A stretch of DNA of 64,000 nt from Euphorbia lathyris (lineage: Eukaryota > Streptophyta > Magnoliopsida > Malpighiales > Euphorbiaceae). Below are positions 47,781-59,200 of this stretch, one piece after another. A program made the translations under genes and the position numbers. Location: the NCBI RefSeq assembly GCF_963576675.1, contig NC_088916.1, positions 75,843,501 to 75,907,500 on the forward strand, in the 5' to 3' direction. The first letter of the stretch is position 1. Each line of letters begins with the position of its first letter. The notes under the pieces were generated by a model that saw nothing but the letters and a program-made list of their open reading frames with translations, was not told the origin of the DNA and did not search any database.

Positions 47781-48434
47781 TATATATAAATTTGTGCCAT
47801 TACATTTATATTAAATGACAAGAAAAAATCATATTGACTAATTTGATAAACATAAATTTAATATATTAACTAATTAATCAATGATTAAAGAATTGTGAGC
47901 TCAACCAATAAAAACCCAAAAGATAATTCAAAGAAGTTTTTTTTTTCACCTACCAAGATAATTCTCAAACTCAATTTCCATTATTATACTATACATAAAG
48001 TATATATATTTATATTATTTTATTACCCACTAAATCATCCATTGAAATGCCAACATTAACTAGACACATCTTAGTGAAAGGTAATAAAAAAAAAGTGGTT
48101 TAAAGATTATAACTTTTTCCTTTAATATTTTCCATTCCATACTTTATTAAATACGAGTTTCATTATTGTACTTTGAAAGATTCATGTTGCCAATCCCACT
48201 TTGATTATTTATAAATATATATTGAACTTTATGTAATAATTACATACAAAACATATTTGAATCTTATATTATAACTAGATATGATCTACACTAGTGTTCA
48301 AAGATATGATCTACACTATATCCGGGTTTGATATTTGTTTTATAGTTTATCAGAGGGAGATCGAGGATGTTCGGGCACTCTTTAAGTGGATCCTCTCTCG
48401 ATTAAAACTTTCTATATAGATTAAGGTTTGATAT
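47781..48434. other. Intergenic AT-rich DNA
   Basis: No gene, inverted repeat or transposon end recognised. At 48270-48310 atatgatctacacta occurs twice in tandem. Confidence 0.6.
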
Positions 48435-48442
48435 TATTTAAA

Positions 48443-48514
48443 ACAGTAGCGTTCACCTGGATCCTCAATGACCAAATGAATTTGATCATTAAAGGTCCAG
48501 GTGAACGCTACTGT
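48443..48514. mobile_element. 72-bp hAT-like miniature element
   Basis: Almost the whole element is inverted repeat: acagtagcgttcacctgga at the left, its complement at the right, with a loop of about 30 bases. Exact 8-bp TSD tatttaaa (48435-48442 and 48515-48522). The CAGTAGCG-type terminus and TSD length fit hAT. Very short for a MITE. Confidence 0.85.
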
Positions 48515-49023
48515 TATTTAAAATGTTATTTAAAACATTCACTTAAAATAAATTAAAATATTCACTTAAAATATTATTTAAAATGATTCCAAAACCACAT
48601 TATTTAAAATAAATTAAAATATTATTTAAAATCATCAATTAGATCCTCAATTTATAATTTGAAAATTAATTAGGTTCTTAACCTTCTAAATTCGTCTGTT
48701 GAGCTTAAATTCTCAACGTATGTTCAAATTCCAATTGAATTCTTCAGTCAATTGAAATAAAATTTTAGTTTGTTAATTTTTAAATATTTCTCGTTCAATT
48801 TTAGGTGTTATTTGATTAGAAGAGAGAAATTGATTACTCAGAAGAGAAAGTTTCAAAAATATGATTTGTAAAATCGATAAAGATGGTTCCATAAAAAATA
48901 TGGTTCTAAATACTTTTAATTATTATACTTTTCACGGAAATTTATAAAATTGGATCAAATGGAAGACTCGTTTACATATTTAGACCAATTACCCAAGTCA
49001 TTATATATATAAACTATTTATTT

Positions 49024-49560
49024 GTGACTTTCCCAAGATACCTCAAACCTTTCATCTTCCCCCCTTCATTTCTATTGTTTCATCTTCCCCCTTCCTTTAT
49101 GTTGTACGAACGGAATCCATTTTTCATTATCCTGTCTCATTTTCCCCTCTTTGTCTCTTTGTTCTTGTGCGAATCGAATGCATGGTTCTTCATCTTCTTG
49201 TTTCTTCTTCGTCTCTTTGTTTTTTTCTTCTTGTGCGAATCGAAGACATCGTTATTCGATGTTCTTCTACGTTTATCATATGTTTATTGTCGATTTCAAT
49301 GGCAAAAGGCAGAAAGAAGATAAGTATCTACTGTATTTCTCATGTTTCATCTTCCTCTCTTTCTAGAAAATTGCTTCACAAAACGAGTTTGTTTCATATT
49401 TTGTGAAGCCTTTGAAGCAAAATCATCATTTTTTCCAGCTTGTAATTCTATTCGCAGACTACGCAGTTTCGCTTTCTGCGGCGTAAGATCATCATTTTTC
49501 AGGTTGTATTTCTCTTTGCAAACTTCGCAGTTTCGCTTTTTGTGAAGCGTTTCTTCCATT
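49024..49560 (+). other. Interior of the old inverted-repeat element
   Basis: Pyrimidine-rich, with overlapping open frames on both strands that translate to Ser/Phe/Leu-rich sequence. Duplicated stretches explain the ORFs: cttgtgcgaatcgaa occurs at about 49165 and 49232, and gcagtttcgctttttg-like blocks recur. I see no protein family. Confidence 0.5.
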
Positions 49561-49638
49561 ATTTCCCTAAAATGACTTAATTTTTGTGAAGGTTTAATAC
49601 AAAGGCATAAAATTCAAGTATCTGTTTAGCTTGAATAC

Positions 49639-50305
49639 TGATATTGTGTAGATTTAGCAACACCGTCAAGCGTCCCTGTGAGGCGCCGTTGGGATCGGCC
49701 GGGGGCACTCCGATGCCTAAGTCAGTAAACTTCTAAAGAGAATAAACTGTAATGACAAAACAAAGCTAAAAAGAGTGTGTAAGTGTCCCTTCCTTGTCCT
49801 GTTACAAGGGTATTTATACAGGTTTGAGTGAGAACTGTAATAACCTTCTCTTTAATATCTTTTTAATGAAAAGTAATGCTCTTTCAATGTATTTTAACTC
49901 CATCCTCTAACCTCCAAGCTTTGGTTGGTTCTGAGTTATCATTAATGCTAGTTAAATGATAGTGAGTTACGCCGTACAATCATCTGTTTCTTCTAGAGGC
50001 AGATTGCCATATGAGGTGAATCCCCTCTTGGACGGGTCTTTGTAAAAATTCCTGGCACGACACCGTATCTTCAATTATGACTGTATCTTCCATTATGGCG
50101 GATCATAAGTGGGGCTCTTACAAGACGACATCGTATTCCCGTTATGTGCCGTGTGGCGGATCATAGAAGAGAATACTCAAGACGACACCGTATTCTTATC
50201 TATACGCCATATATATCTTGGAGGTGGGCTTTTATTCCTCTTAAGCCCTCTTTGATAGGGAATATCTCTCGTTTAGTCCTTCATGTTTCAGGGCGGATGT
50301 TATCA
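49639..50305 (-). repeat. Solo LTR inserted in a ~95-bp tandem repeat
   Basis: Read on the minus strand it starts TGATAACATCCGCCC and ends near AATATCA; the 5-bp TSD aatac is exact (49634-49638 and 50306-50310). The gccgatcccaacggcgcc block at 49681-49698 (plus strand: its complement) ties it to the same LTR family as 22067-22874, although this one is 667 bp. Both flanks are pieces of one tandem repeat (tacaaaggcatcaaat...gatgtgatgaagatg; 49598-49638, 50306-50457), so the pre-insertion sequence can be inferred. Confidence 0.88.
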
Positions 50306-50939
50306 AATACAAAGGCATCAATCACAATGAGGGGTGATTGGGATGTGATGAAGATGTTGAATACAAAGGCATCAAATCCAAGTATCTGTTTAGCTTGAAT
50401 ACAAAGGCATCAATCATAGTGAGAGGTGATTGGGATGTGATGAAGATGGTGAAGACCAAATGTTCTAGTTATTTTTGCTTCTGAACTTCTTAGCAAATAT
50501 TCTAGAAGTACACTTTCTCCCAAATGTTCTAGAAGCACACCAGGGAGGAAATGTGCTTCTAGAGCATTTTTCTAATCATTCCTCTCAAATGTTCTGGAAG
50601 CATACTTCCTCCATTGTTAGGGTTCGGGGTTTGAATTATTATTGCAATCTTGTTGTAAATTTTGATAATGTTGTGTTTTTTTATGTCATTTTGCTAATCA
50701 TGTAACAAATATACTATTTCGTATTTCCCCAAACTGCGAAACATGCGAAGGTAAATACTAATTTAATACATGAATTTGCTTCACAGTTTGTGAAAACTGC
50801 AAAGAAAAAATCATTCTGTGAAGCAGTATTTACCTTCACAGGCTTCGCAATTTGCGAAACTGCGAAGTAAAATCATATGTGAGAAATATTATCCTGAAAA
50901 AAAACGTACAAAATAATAAAAAAAACGGAGTGTCATGTT
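50306..50939. other. Tandem-repeat remnants and TTCGCA-rich palindromic DNA
   Basis: Two ~95-bp units (about 50306-50361 partial and 50362-50457), then blocks with aaatgttctagaagca(c/t) repeated four times (50460-50610), then ttgcgaaactgcgaag-type inverted blocks (50720-50875). Confidence 0.65.
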
Positions 50940-52280
50940 TGTTGGTCCCTTATAACGTTACAAGTATAGTTCCAGGGGGGGTTAGGAACTATTTAAACTT
51001 TTTCTTAATTTAGGGCAGACTTCTTTTCTTAGGAGAAAAGGTTTTAACAGCAGCGCTGAGTAAACAGCAAGACACTGGCTTAGTCAACTGGTGACTAGGT
51101 CAGTTTCTTAACTTGAGTCAGGAGATAGCACTTAGAGTCTATTCCTGAGCTCAGATGTTTGATGCGCACAACTCAGCTTGACCTCTTTACTTGGTCAGTT
51201 TTTGGTTATTTAAGCAAGCAATATATATAAGGAGTTTAAGGTAAGAAATGCGTTACTCAGCAGATTTATCCAGGTTCGGCTTCTAAGCCTACGTCCTGTC
51301 CCCGGAACACGTTCTGAGTTTTCGAATCCTCTACTGAGCTCTTTAAAGGTAGAGCCTCAAACCTTTTATAATCTTAGCAACTGAGTATAACAAGAGTACC
51401 TTCCTCTATACCTCTACTCAATCCTAATCTCTCGCTGAGTACTATAACTGAGTACTCAGCCTCTTCTTTCTAATCTCTAGAAATGATAAGTGTTTGTCCT
51501 AAACAATGATTGCTAAGACACCTTAGATGATTGAATAATCACTCTAGACTTTTACACAAAAGATATGAAATTTAGTGTAAGATTGCTTTGGTTTTTGCTT
51601 GCAGAACTTGCGTAAAAATTTGGTCAGCGTAATGGCTTGATCAAGTTCTGTGTTGAATGAAGCTTCTGATGGCACTATTTATAGAGACGTCTTGAGGCAT
51701 CGGTCATTTCGAATTTCGAAATAACCGTTGGAGGGAAACGACTTCCTGTCGTTGTCATCCTGACTTGCTCAGAGCTCTCAGCCAATCAGATTTGAGTATC
51801 TTCTGTCCTCGGTCAGCTTTTGGTCAGCTCGGCAGAGTGTCTCTCCTTTTATGGTAAAGTCAACTGGACAACATACTGTGTCGTCTGAACTTTACCCAAA
51901 GTGGAAACACTTTGTCTGGAAGTTTTCCTTAGCCAGCTGCTGTCTTGTACGCTTTGTCGAATCAACTCAGCAGCTTCGTTCCGAAGTTGTTCCCTGAAGG
52001 TCTTCTAGATCCTTCTTCCGCTGAGTTGCGTTTTGTCCATAACGACAACGTTTTGACATACGCGGGCCGAGTTGTCTTGAATCGTTTGACTTGGGCTTTG
52101 ACTCTTGTATTGGGCTTGAGCCTTTTAATCCTTATGTCTTATAAGCAATTTAACTCAACATTGAATAAACACATTAGTAGAATAAATCAAAGCATTTAAA
52201 CTTAGTGTGTTTAGAATATGTTTTTAATTATACTCAAACAATTTTGTCAAATCAAAATTATGTGGAAAGATGTTTCAACA
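50940..52280 (-). repeat. 3' LTR of the Sirevirus-like element
   Basis: 1341 bp and about 98.5% identical to 60583-61924 by manual comparison. The open frame at 51945-52199 is matched by one at 61589-61843; both are shared non-coding LTR sequence. Confidence 0.93.
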
Positions 52281-52385
52281 AACTCCCCCATTTTGATGTT
52301 GGCAAAACTATTCAGCGAGGAACTCAGTGTTGAGCTCCCCCATGATAGTTGACCTAATATAACTTAGCAAACTCCCCTGTAAGGG
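52281..52385 (-). promoter_or_regulatory. Multiple polypurine tracts before the 3' LTR
   Basis: On the minus strand, ATGGGGGAGTT touches the 3' LTR (52281-52291). Related tracts CATGGGGGAGCTC (~52333-52345) and CAGGGGAGTTTG (~52368-52380) lie just upstream. Multiplied PPTs near the 3' LTR have been described as a Sirevirus feature; the first is placed to prime plus-strand DNA synthesis. Confidence 0.75.
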
Positions 52386-52830
52386 TTGAGCTACTGACTT
52401 AGTTTTACTCTAAACAATTGAAGGTTTAATCGAGTAAGTCTAAGGTCAGTTTTCAGATATAGGTCAGCTCATAGAACATATTCTATTTTACTCAGTATTA
52501 AGCGGGAGGTTTTTAACATTCAGAGAGCGCTGAGTAATTTGTTGTTCAATGAGTTTTATAAGACAATGTTTTATAAACATGTAGGTCAATGTCAAACATG
52601 TTATCAGCATTCGGTTCAATCACTAAATTTTATAAGTATTAAACATAGCTGATTCAATTGAAGATACATAATGACATAATACACAGCATCGTATAAAAAC
52701 AATTCATAACTCATGGTTTGAACAGAAGATGCAAGTATTGATATTTAATATAGGTAGTCAGCGTTTACAAACAAAAGTTCAAGACAGGCATAGAGACTAC
52801 ATACTTAGCCTATACAGAGCTAGCCTATAT

Positions 52831-55752
52831 TTATTTCTTTCTCTTCTGTTTGGACTGACTAGACTCATGCTGTGTTCTCGCTTGTTCTTTCTCCCCCGTT
52901 TTGTCAGCATCGAGAGGAGGAATCCTAAAGGTGTCGGTTAAGACAGCTCTAGTCAGTTCTGTGGACAGCGCTTTAAGTCTATCGGCGCTTTCATTGACGC
53001 CATAAAAAATAGCCACTCCATTATCGGAGACCTCGGCGGGTATATTAAGCTCAGCAGCGCTGATCATACTGACTGTAAAGGCTTGAGATTTGCCTATCCA
53101 TGTAAGTGCATCGGTCAGACCAGCAATGACTTGATGGAATGTTTTGAGTAGGTAGGTGTCATAGTATTGACGCTGAACATTGCTGTGACGTATGTGGTTG
53201 AAGGTTTGTCTGGTGATGGACAATATTTCATTTTACTTTATAGCGTCAGTATCCATCTCTTGCTTATTCAGATTCAGCAATCGAACGGCCTCACCAATTT
53301 GCTCCACTGAGCACTGAGAATAGGAGACCATTTGCTCATTGGTTTTGATTTGCTCGGTGTGAAGCTGAGCAAAGAGCATTTTAACTTCATCAGAAGTAGC
53401 ATAGCGTGTGTTCGCAGCTGACAAAGTCTGAACTTGTTCTTGAAGAGCGTTGAGATGTTGAACTGTTGTCAGCTGGATCTCAGCCAGCTTTGCAATGGAA
53501 TCCTGCTTAGCTTGTTGTGCTTGAAAGGTAATGATGACATTCAGCAAATCCTTGAATCCCTTAACTTCGTTGAGAAGTTGAGTGACTTGGGAAAGCTGAG
53601 TTGTCTCAATAGTGGAAGACCCAGCAACAGGAGGAGTAGATTGTTGAAGGTCTTTGATCAATGCTTGCACTGAGTCGATTATTCTTTTGCCAGACTCAGT
53701 GGCATTTATGTAACTTTGAGAGCCTTCATTCAGTTGTCCAGTGACATCAGTATGACCGGTTGGAAGAGGAGTCAAGGGAATGACGTGGTCAGTGACTGGA
53801 AGTAAGTTTCCAATCTGCACTTGAGTTTCAGGTAGAACTGATTGATCGGCAGAGGTGTTGATTGGAGAAGAAGTGATCCGGATGCTGTCGGTGCTAACTG
53901 AAGCATGAATGTTCTGAGTCAGCACAAGACTTGGATTGACAGCATCGACGGGAATTGATTCTTCTTGACTCGTAGAATTTGCGAAAGCATTCAAGTCGGC
54001 ATGTTCCTTTAGTGAAGAAACAGAGGCTTGCTTTTCTAGAGAAGCCGGTGGAGTAGAGGATGGTTGCTTTCTGAAAAAATTCAGCTTAAGTGCAGAGGGG
54101 TCCTTGGTTGGCTTCTGAATAACAAAGTCAGGAAGGGTTGGTTGTTAAACAGGAATGTCACTGACTTTCTTCTGACCTGCCTTAACCAATCTTCTTCTGC
54201 GAGGAGGAGGAGGAGGGTCAGCTTGGATAGACTCTCCTGAGTGAGATGGAGAAGTTTCTTCTTGATCAGCTTCTTGATCAGCATTAAGCTGGTCAGCTTG
54301 CTCTTGTACTTGATCAACATTGTGTTGGTCATGTTCTTGTTCTTCTCCAGCAGCCAACTCAGTATTGGCTTGCTCAGCTTCAACCTCACTTGTTGTTTCC
54401 TCATTGTCCTCAGCGTCATCCTGACCGTTGGCCTCTTCTTCTTCTTCATCTTCTGAACTGTCACCATCTAGCTCTTCCTCAACTTGTGCAATGAACTGAT
54501 CGTCCAAATGCACCTCATCTTCTTGATGCTCAGCTACAGTTCCTAGACACTGTGTGTAGTGAGAGTCACCAGGAACAATGACGTCAGTAGGGATAGCATC
54601 AATGGGAGTCAGTGAAGAAGACTTCTGCTTCTTTTGAGGCTGCACATCAGCATCTGTTCTTTCCTCAGTTTCAGGCTCATCTTGCCTGCTTCTTTTCTCA
54701 ACTGACTTAGGTCTCTCCTGACCTGTTTCAGCAACTGACTTAGGCTTCTTTGCCTTAGGCTCAGCCTTCTTTAAAGGGGTCTCAACAGCTTTCCTCTTGC
54801 GGGCAGCTGGAGCCTTAGTTCTTCTCACTTTCTTTGGGACAGCTGTTTCCTCAGCTTGTTGTTCACCAGCAGCAGCAGTTTTTCCTTTCTTCAGAGGCTA
54901 ATTGAACTTCAAAGCCCTCAGCGAAACTGCTGTGATTTCAGATCCTCTAGCTTTAACTTCATCAGTTAGGTCTATTTGATGATCAATGAGGATCCTGGTG
55001 ATGAGCGAGCCCAGCCTTAGAGTTCCAGTGCTTCGTAAGAACCCAGTAATCAGGAATACTGGCATGTTGATCGGTTTGTATGTCAGCATATGCCATATGA
55101 AGCATTGTTCAAAGTTCGTTGCTGAGGTGGTGCAGTTGATCTTAGGATAAATGAAGCAGGTCAGCAGATAGTGAGCCATCTTTTGGTGCTGACCCATAGA
55201 GGAACTGGAGACTTCTCCTGAGTGGCCTTCAGGTTTACAGAAAGTGACTTCGTACCCAGTACCGTCATGATCTCCAGATCTTCTCAGCTTTGCTCCTTCA
55301 TTTTTCAACTTTAGCAAGTTTGCCAGATAGTTAGGGTTTATGAAAATGGTCTTTTCTCTTACCACAGTTGCCAGATAGTCCTGGTTGTCATCAGCAACAC
55401 GGAGATTGTGGTAGAACTCCCTTACTAGGTCAGGATAGGTGTGATCCCTAATAGAGAACAGCTTGGTCCATCCATTTTGCGATATCCATTCGCAGAAGGG
55501 TTGCTCGGAAGTCACGAAGGACTCAGAGACCCATCGAGAGAAGTCCACTTTCCATTCGCTAATATTACCGAAAACCTTGGTATAGGTTCTGGTTTTCGTC
55601 GGTTTTCCTTTGGAGGAGGTAGCTTGCCCAGTTTTTCCTTTACTCGGCGTAGTGACCTTGGCAGTTTCAGGCACAGAAGTTTGCCTGGAGGGTTCATCGG
55701 AGCTGGTCTTAGGGTGACCGGCACCGGAGATGTTGACGGAAACTTTAGTCAT
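52831..55752 (-). pseudogene. Third ORF (~970 codons) downstream of pol, three in-frame stops
   Basis: Four consecutive open segments (55752-54898, then to 54145, then to 53233, then to 52831) lie in exactly one frame, separated only by single stop codons (TAG at 54898, TAA at 54145 and 53233). So this was one protein of about 973 residues. The N-terminus is Ser/Thr/Lys-rich; residues ~60-285 form a globular region (WVSESFVTSEQPFCEW, LVREFYHNLRVADDNQ, TIFINPNYLANLL) resembling the 'putative plant transposon protein' domain found in many plant TE ORFs. A basic stretch (KAPAARKRKAVETPLKK) could be a nuclear signal, followed by an acidic run (SSEDEEEEEANGQDDAED), a Gln-rich probable coiled coil (~700-830) and a basic tail (QSKQKRKK). 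I see no signal peptide or membrane helix, so it does not look like an envelope. Pol stops 480 bp upstream on the same strand. Confidence 0.85.
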
Positions 55753-56234
55753 AGTTTCAGAACAAGTTTGGGAAGCTTTGAGAGTTTTTAGAGAAAAAGC
55801 TTTGCCTTAGAATTCGGTAGGTGTAAAGAAAATAAAGAATGGGGATTTACCCATTATTTATAGCGGTGAAGAGTGGATCTTATCGAATCCATGTGTCAGT
55901 TTTGCCTTGGGATTGTCAACCGACAAAGATCCTGGCATTTATGACACATTCGGCGCGTACGTCATCCTAGGTGGCTGTTCGCGTGCTTAAGCATTAAGTG
56001 CAACGGATCTAACACTCAGTGTTTAGAATACTAAGCGTTTTGGATTCTGAGTGGTCAGTAGTATATGAAAGGATGATTTCTCAGTTTAAGATTACTACTC
56101 GGTGTGCATATTGACTCAGTATTGATGTGTATTTTGTGTTAAGTACTCAGCATAACAATCACTCAGCATGTATTTGCATAAATCATTCAGCATAGTAATT
56201 CACTCAGCATAAGTTTACATTTTAGAACAGGAAT
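55753..56234 (-). other. Spacer between pol and the third ORF
   Basis: Rich in actcagcat-type short repeats (56090-56215), without an ORF. It might contain a promoter or splice acceptor for the third ORF; none was identified with confidence. Confidence 0.5.
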
Positions 56235-59200
56235 TTACTGAAGAGGATTAAACATACCAATGGCTTCTCTCAGTATGCTGAACTGTTCATGAGCCAGTGG
56301 CTTTGTGAAGATATCCGTAAGCTGCTCATCCGTTGGGACGTAGGTCAGCTTTATCTCACCTTTGAGTACATGGTCTCTAATGAAGTGATGCCTTATGCTG
56401 ACATGCTTCATTCTGCTTTGTTGAATTGGGTTCTTTGATAGATCAATTGCACTTTTGTTATCGCATTTGACCTCAATTGTCTTTGTTTGAACACCATAGT
56501 CTTCAAGCTGTTGCTTAATCCATAGGACTTGAGCAACACAGTGACCAGCAGCAATGTACTCAGCTTCAGTGGTAGACAAGGCTACTGATGCCTGCTTCTT
56601 GCTGAACCAAGATACAAGACAGCTTCCTAAGAAATGACATCCTCCAGAGATGCTTTTTCGTTCTAACTTGTCTCGACCATAGTCAGCGTCAGTGTATCCA
56701 ACGAGTGTAAAGCCATGTGTGTTAGGATACCATAAACCCGCGTTCACTGAGCTTTGCAAGTATCTAAGGATTCTTTTTACAGCTATGTAATGAGATTCCT
56801 TAGGGTTAGATTGATATCTAGCACAGTAGCATACTGAGAACTGAATGTCCGGTCTACTGGCTGTTAAGTAAAGTAGAGAGCCTATCATACCTCGATACAA
56901 TTTGCTATCTACTGACTTACCATTCTCATCAGCGCAAAGGATAGTGTCAGTGCCCATAGGAGTGGATATTGGCTTGCAATTTTCCAAGTCATATTTCTTT
57001 AATATCTCCTTGGCATATTTAGCTTGACTGATGAAGATTCCATTCTTTCCTTGTTTTATTTGAAGTCCGAGGAAGAAGTTGAGTTCTCCCATCATCGACA
57101 TTTCAAACTCAGTCTGCATTTGTTTGCTAAATTCCTTGCACATTGATTCGTTAGTTGCACCAAATATTATATCATCAACATAAATTTGAGCCAGCAGGGT
57201 ATCTTTACCCTTTCTCTTAATGAATAAGGTTGTATCAGCTTTGCCCCCTGACATAATTTTTAGTCAGCAGGAAACTGGTCAGCCTCTCATACCAAGCACG
57301 TGGTGCTTGCTTGAGGCCGTACAGTGCCTTTTTGAGTTTATAAACATGGTTTGGGAATTTTGGATCCTCAAACCCTGGAGGTTGATTAACATAAACTTCC
57401 TCGTTTATAACTCCATTAAGAAATGCACTCTTAACATCCATTTGGAATAATTTCAAGTTCATGTAAGATGCATATGCACATAAGATCCTAATAGCTTCTA
57501 GCCTTGCCACTGGGGCAAAGGTCTCACCGTAGTCAATACCTTCTTGCTGACTGTAGCCCTGAGCTACAAGCCTTGCTTTGTTCCTGACTACATTTCCTTG
57601 CTCATCCAGTTTGTTGCGGAAGACCCATCTTGTTCCAATGGTCTTCTGACTCTTTGGATGTGGCACTAGCTCCCATACATCGTTTCTTCTGAATTGGTCA
57701 AGTTCCTCTTGCATTGCGCTCATCCAGAATTCATCTTCCTCAGCATCAGCGAAGTTCTTAGGTTCCTGAACTGAGACGAAGGCTACATTGCTGAGGTACC
57801 TCCTGAGTTGATTCCTCATCATCAGGGTATTCCCAGCAGAGTCAGGGATTGCACTCTCTGAGTGCCCTCTTGGAATCCTTATCTCTTTAGGTAGATTTAT
57901 GTCTTGTGCTGTCTGTGTTTCAATAATCTCTGCAGAAGTAGACTGGTCAGTGAAAGTAATCTTAGGTTCACTCTTACTTTTGGTCAGCCTTTTAGTGAAT
58001 GACTCAGCAGCTGGTTCTTGGTCAGCGGTTACTGAGTGTGGATCATCCTCGGTCAGTGGCTGGTATCTACCTGCAGGGTTAGTCTCGTCGAACTCAACAT
58101 GTACTGACTCTTCTAAAACTTGAGTTCGTTTATTGAAAACTCTGTATGCTTTGTTGTTTGTTGAGTAGCCTAAAAAGATAGCCTCATCAGCTTTTGAGTC
58201 AAACTTTGCTAAGCTATCTTTGGTATTCAAAATAAAACATTTACAGCCAAAGGCACGAAAGTATCCAATGTTGGGCTTTCATCCTTTCCAAAGTTCATGG
58301 GGGGTTTTCTTTAATATAGGTCTAACTAGAGCCCTATTAAGAATATAGCACGCTGTGTTAACAGCCTCTCCCCAAAAATACTTTGGAAGCCTATGCTCAT
58401 CCAGCATTGTCCTGGCTATTTCAACCAGAGTTCTGTTCTTCCTTTCAACAACCCCATTTTGTTGAGGTGTTCTAGGAGCAGAAAAATTGTGATCAATGCC
58501 GCTGGCTTCACAGAATTCAACAAACTTTTGGTTTTTGAATTCTCCACCATTATCACTTCGGATGTGAGCCAATTTCAGGTCTTTATCATTTTCAATTTTT
58601 CTAACCAAATTTGCAAATGTCTCAAAGGTCTCATCCTTGCTACTCAGCAAGATGACCCAAGTGTACCGAGAGAAGTCATCTACAATGACCAAGGAAAATC
58701 TTCTTCCATCCAGACTCAGCGGCTGGACTGGACCGAAGAGATCTAAGTGTAGTAACTCTAATAAACGCTTAGTTGAGACAATGTTTTTGCTGTGAAAAGA
58801 TTGTTTAGTTTGTTTTCCAGCTTGGCAAGCGTGGCATAATTGATCTTTTTCAAATTTAAGTTCAGACAGTCCCTCAACCAATTGCTTTCTTGCTAATTTG
58901 GCCAGGAGGTCCATGCTTACATGACCAAGTCTCATGTGCCATAGCCAGGAATTTTCTTCCTTTGATACTAAGCATACAGTTTTTGAAAAACTTTTTCTCT
59001 AGGTCTAGCATAAAGACATTATCTATACGAGGGGCAGTTAAAATTAACTCATTTGTTTTACCCTCGTATATTTTACATCCAGTAGCATCAAATATAACTT
59101 TTCTCCCATTGTCACATAGCTGAGCTACGCTGAGTAAGTTATATTTGAGTCCGCTGACTAGGGAGACTGACTCAATAGTGGGGTTACCTCTGATGGTTCC

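Noticed and set aside
51945..52199. 84-codon ORF conserved with 61589-61843
   Set aside because: Both copies lie inside the two LTRs of one element; identity reflects LTR duplication, not protein selection.
52831..55752. Retroviral-type envelope gene in the copia element
   Set aside because: I see no signal peptide, transmembrane segment or cysteine-rich surface region, so the position alone does not justify the name.
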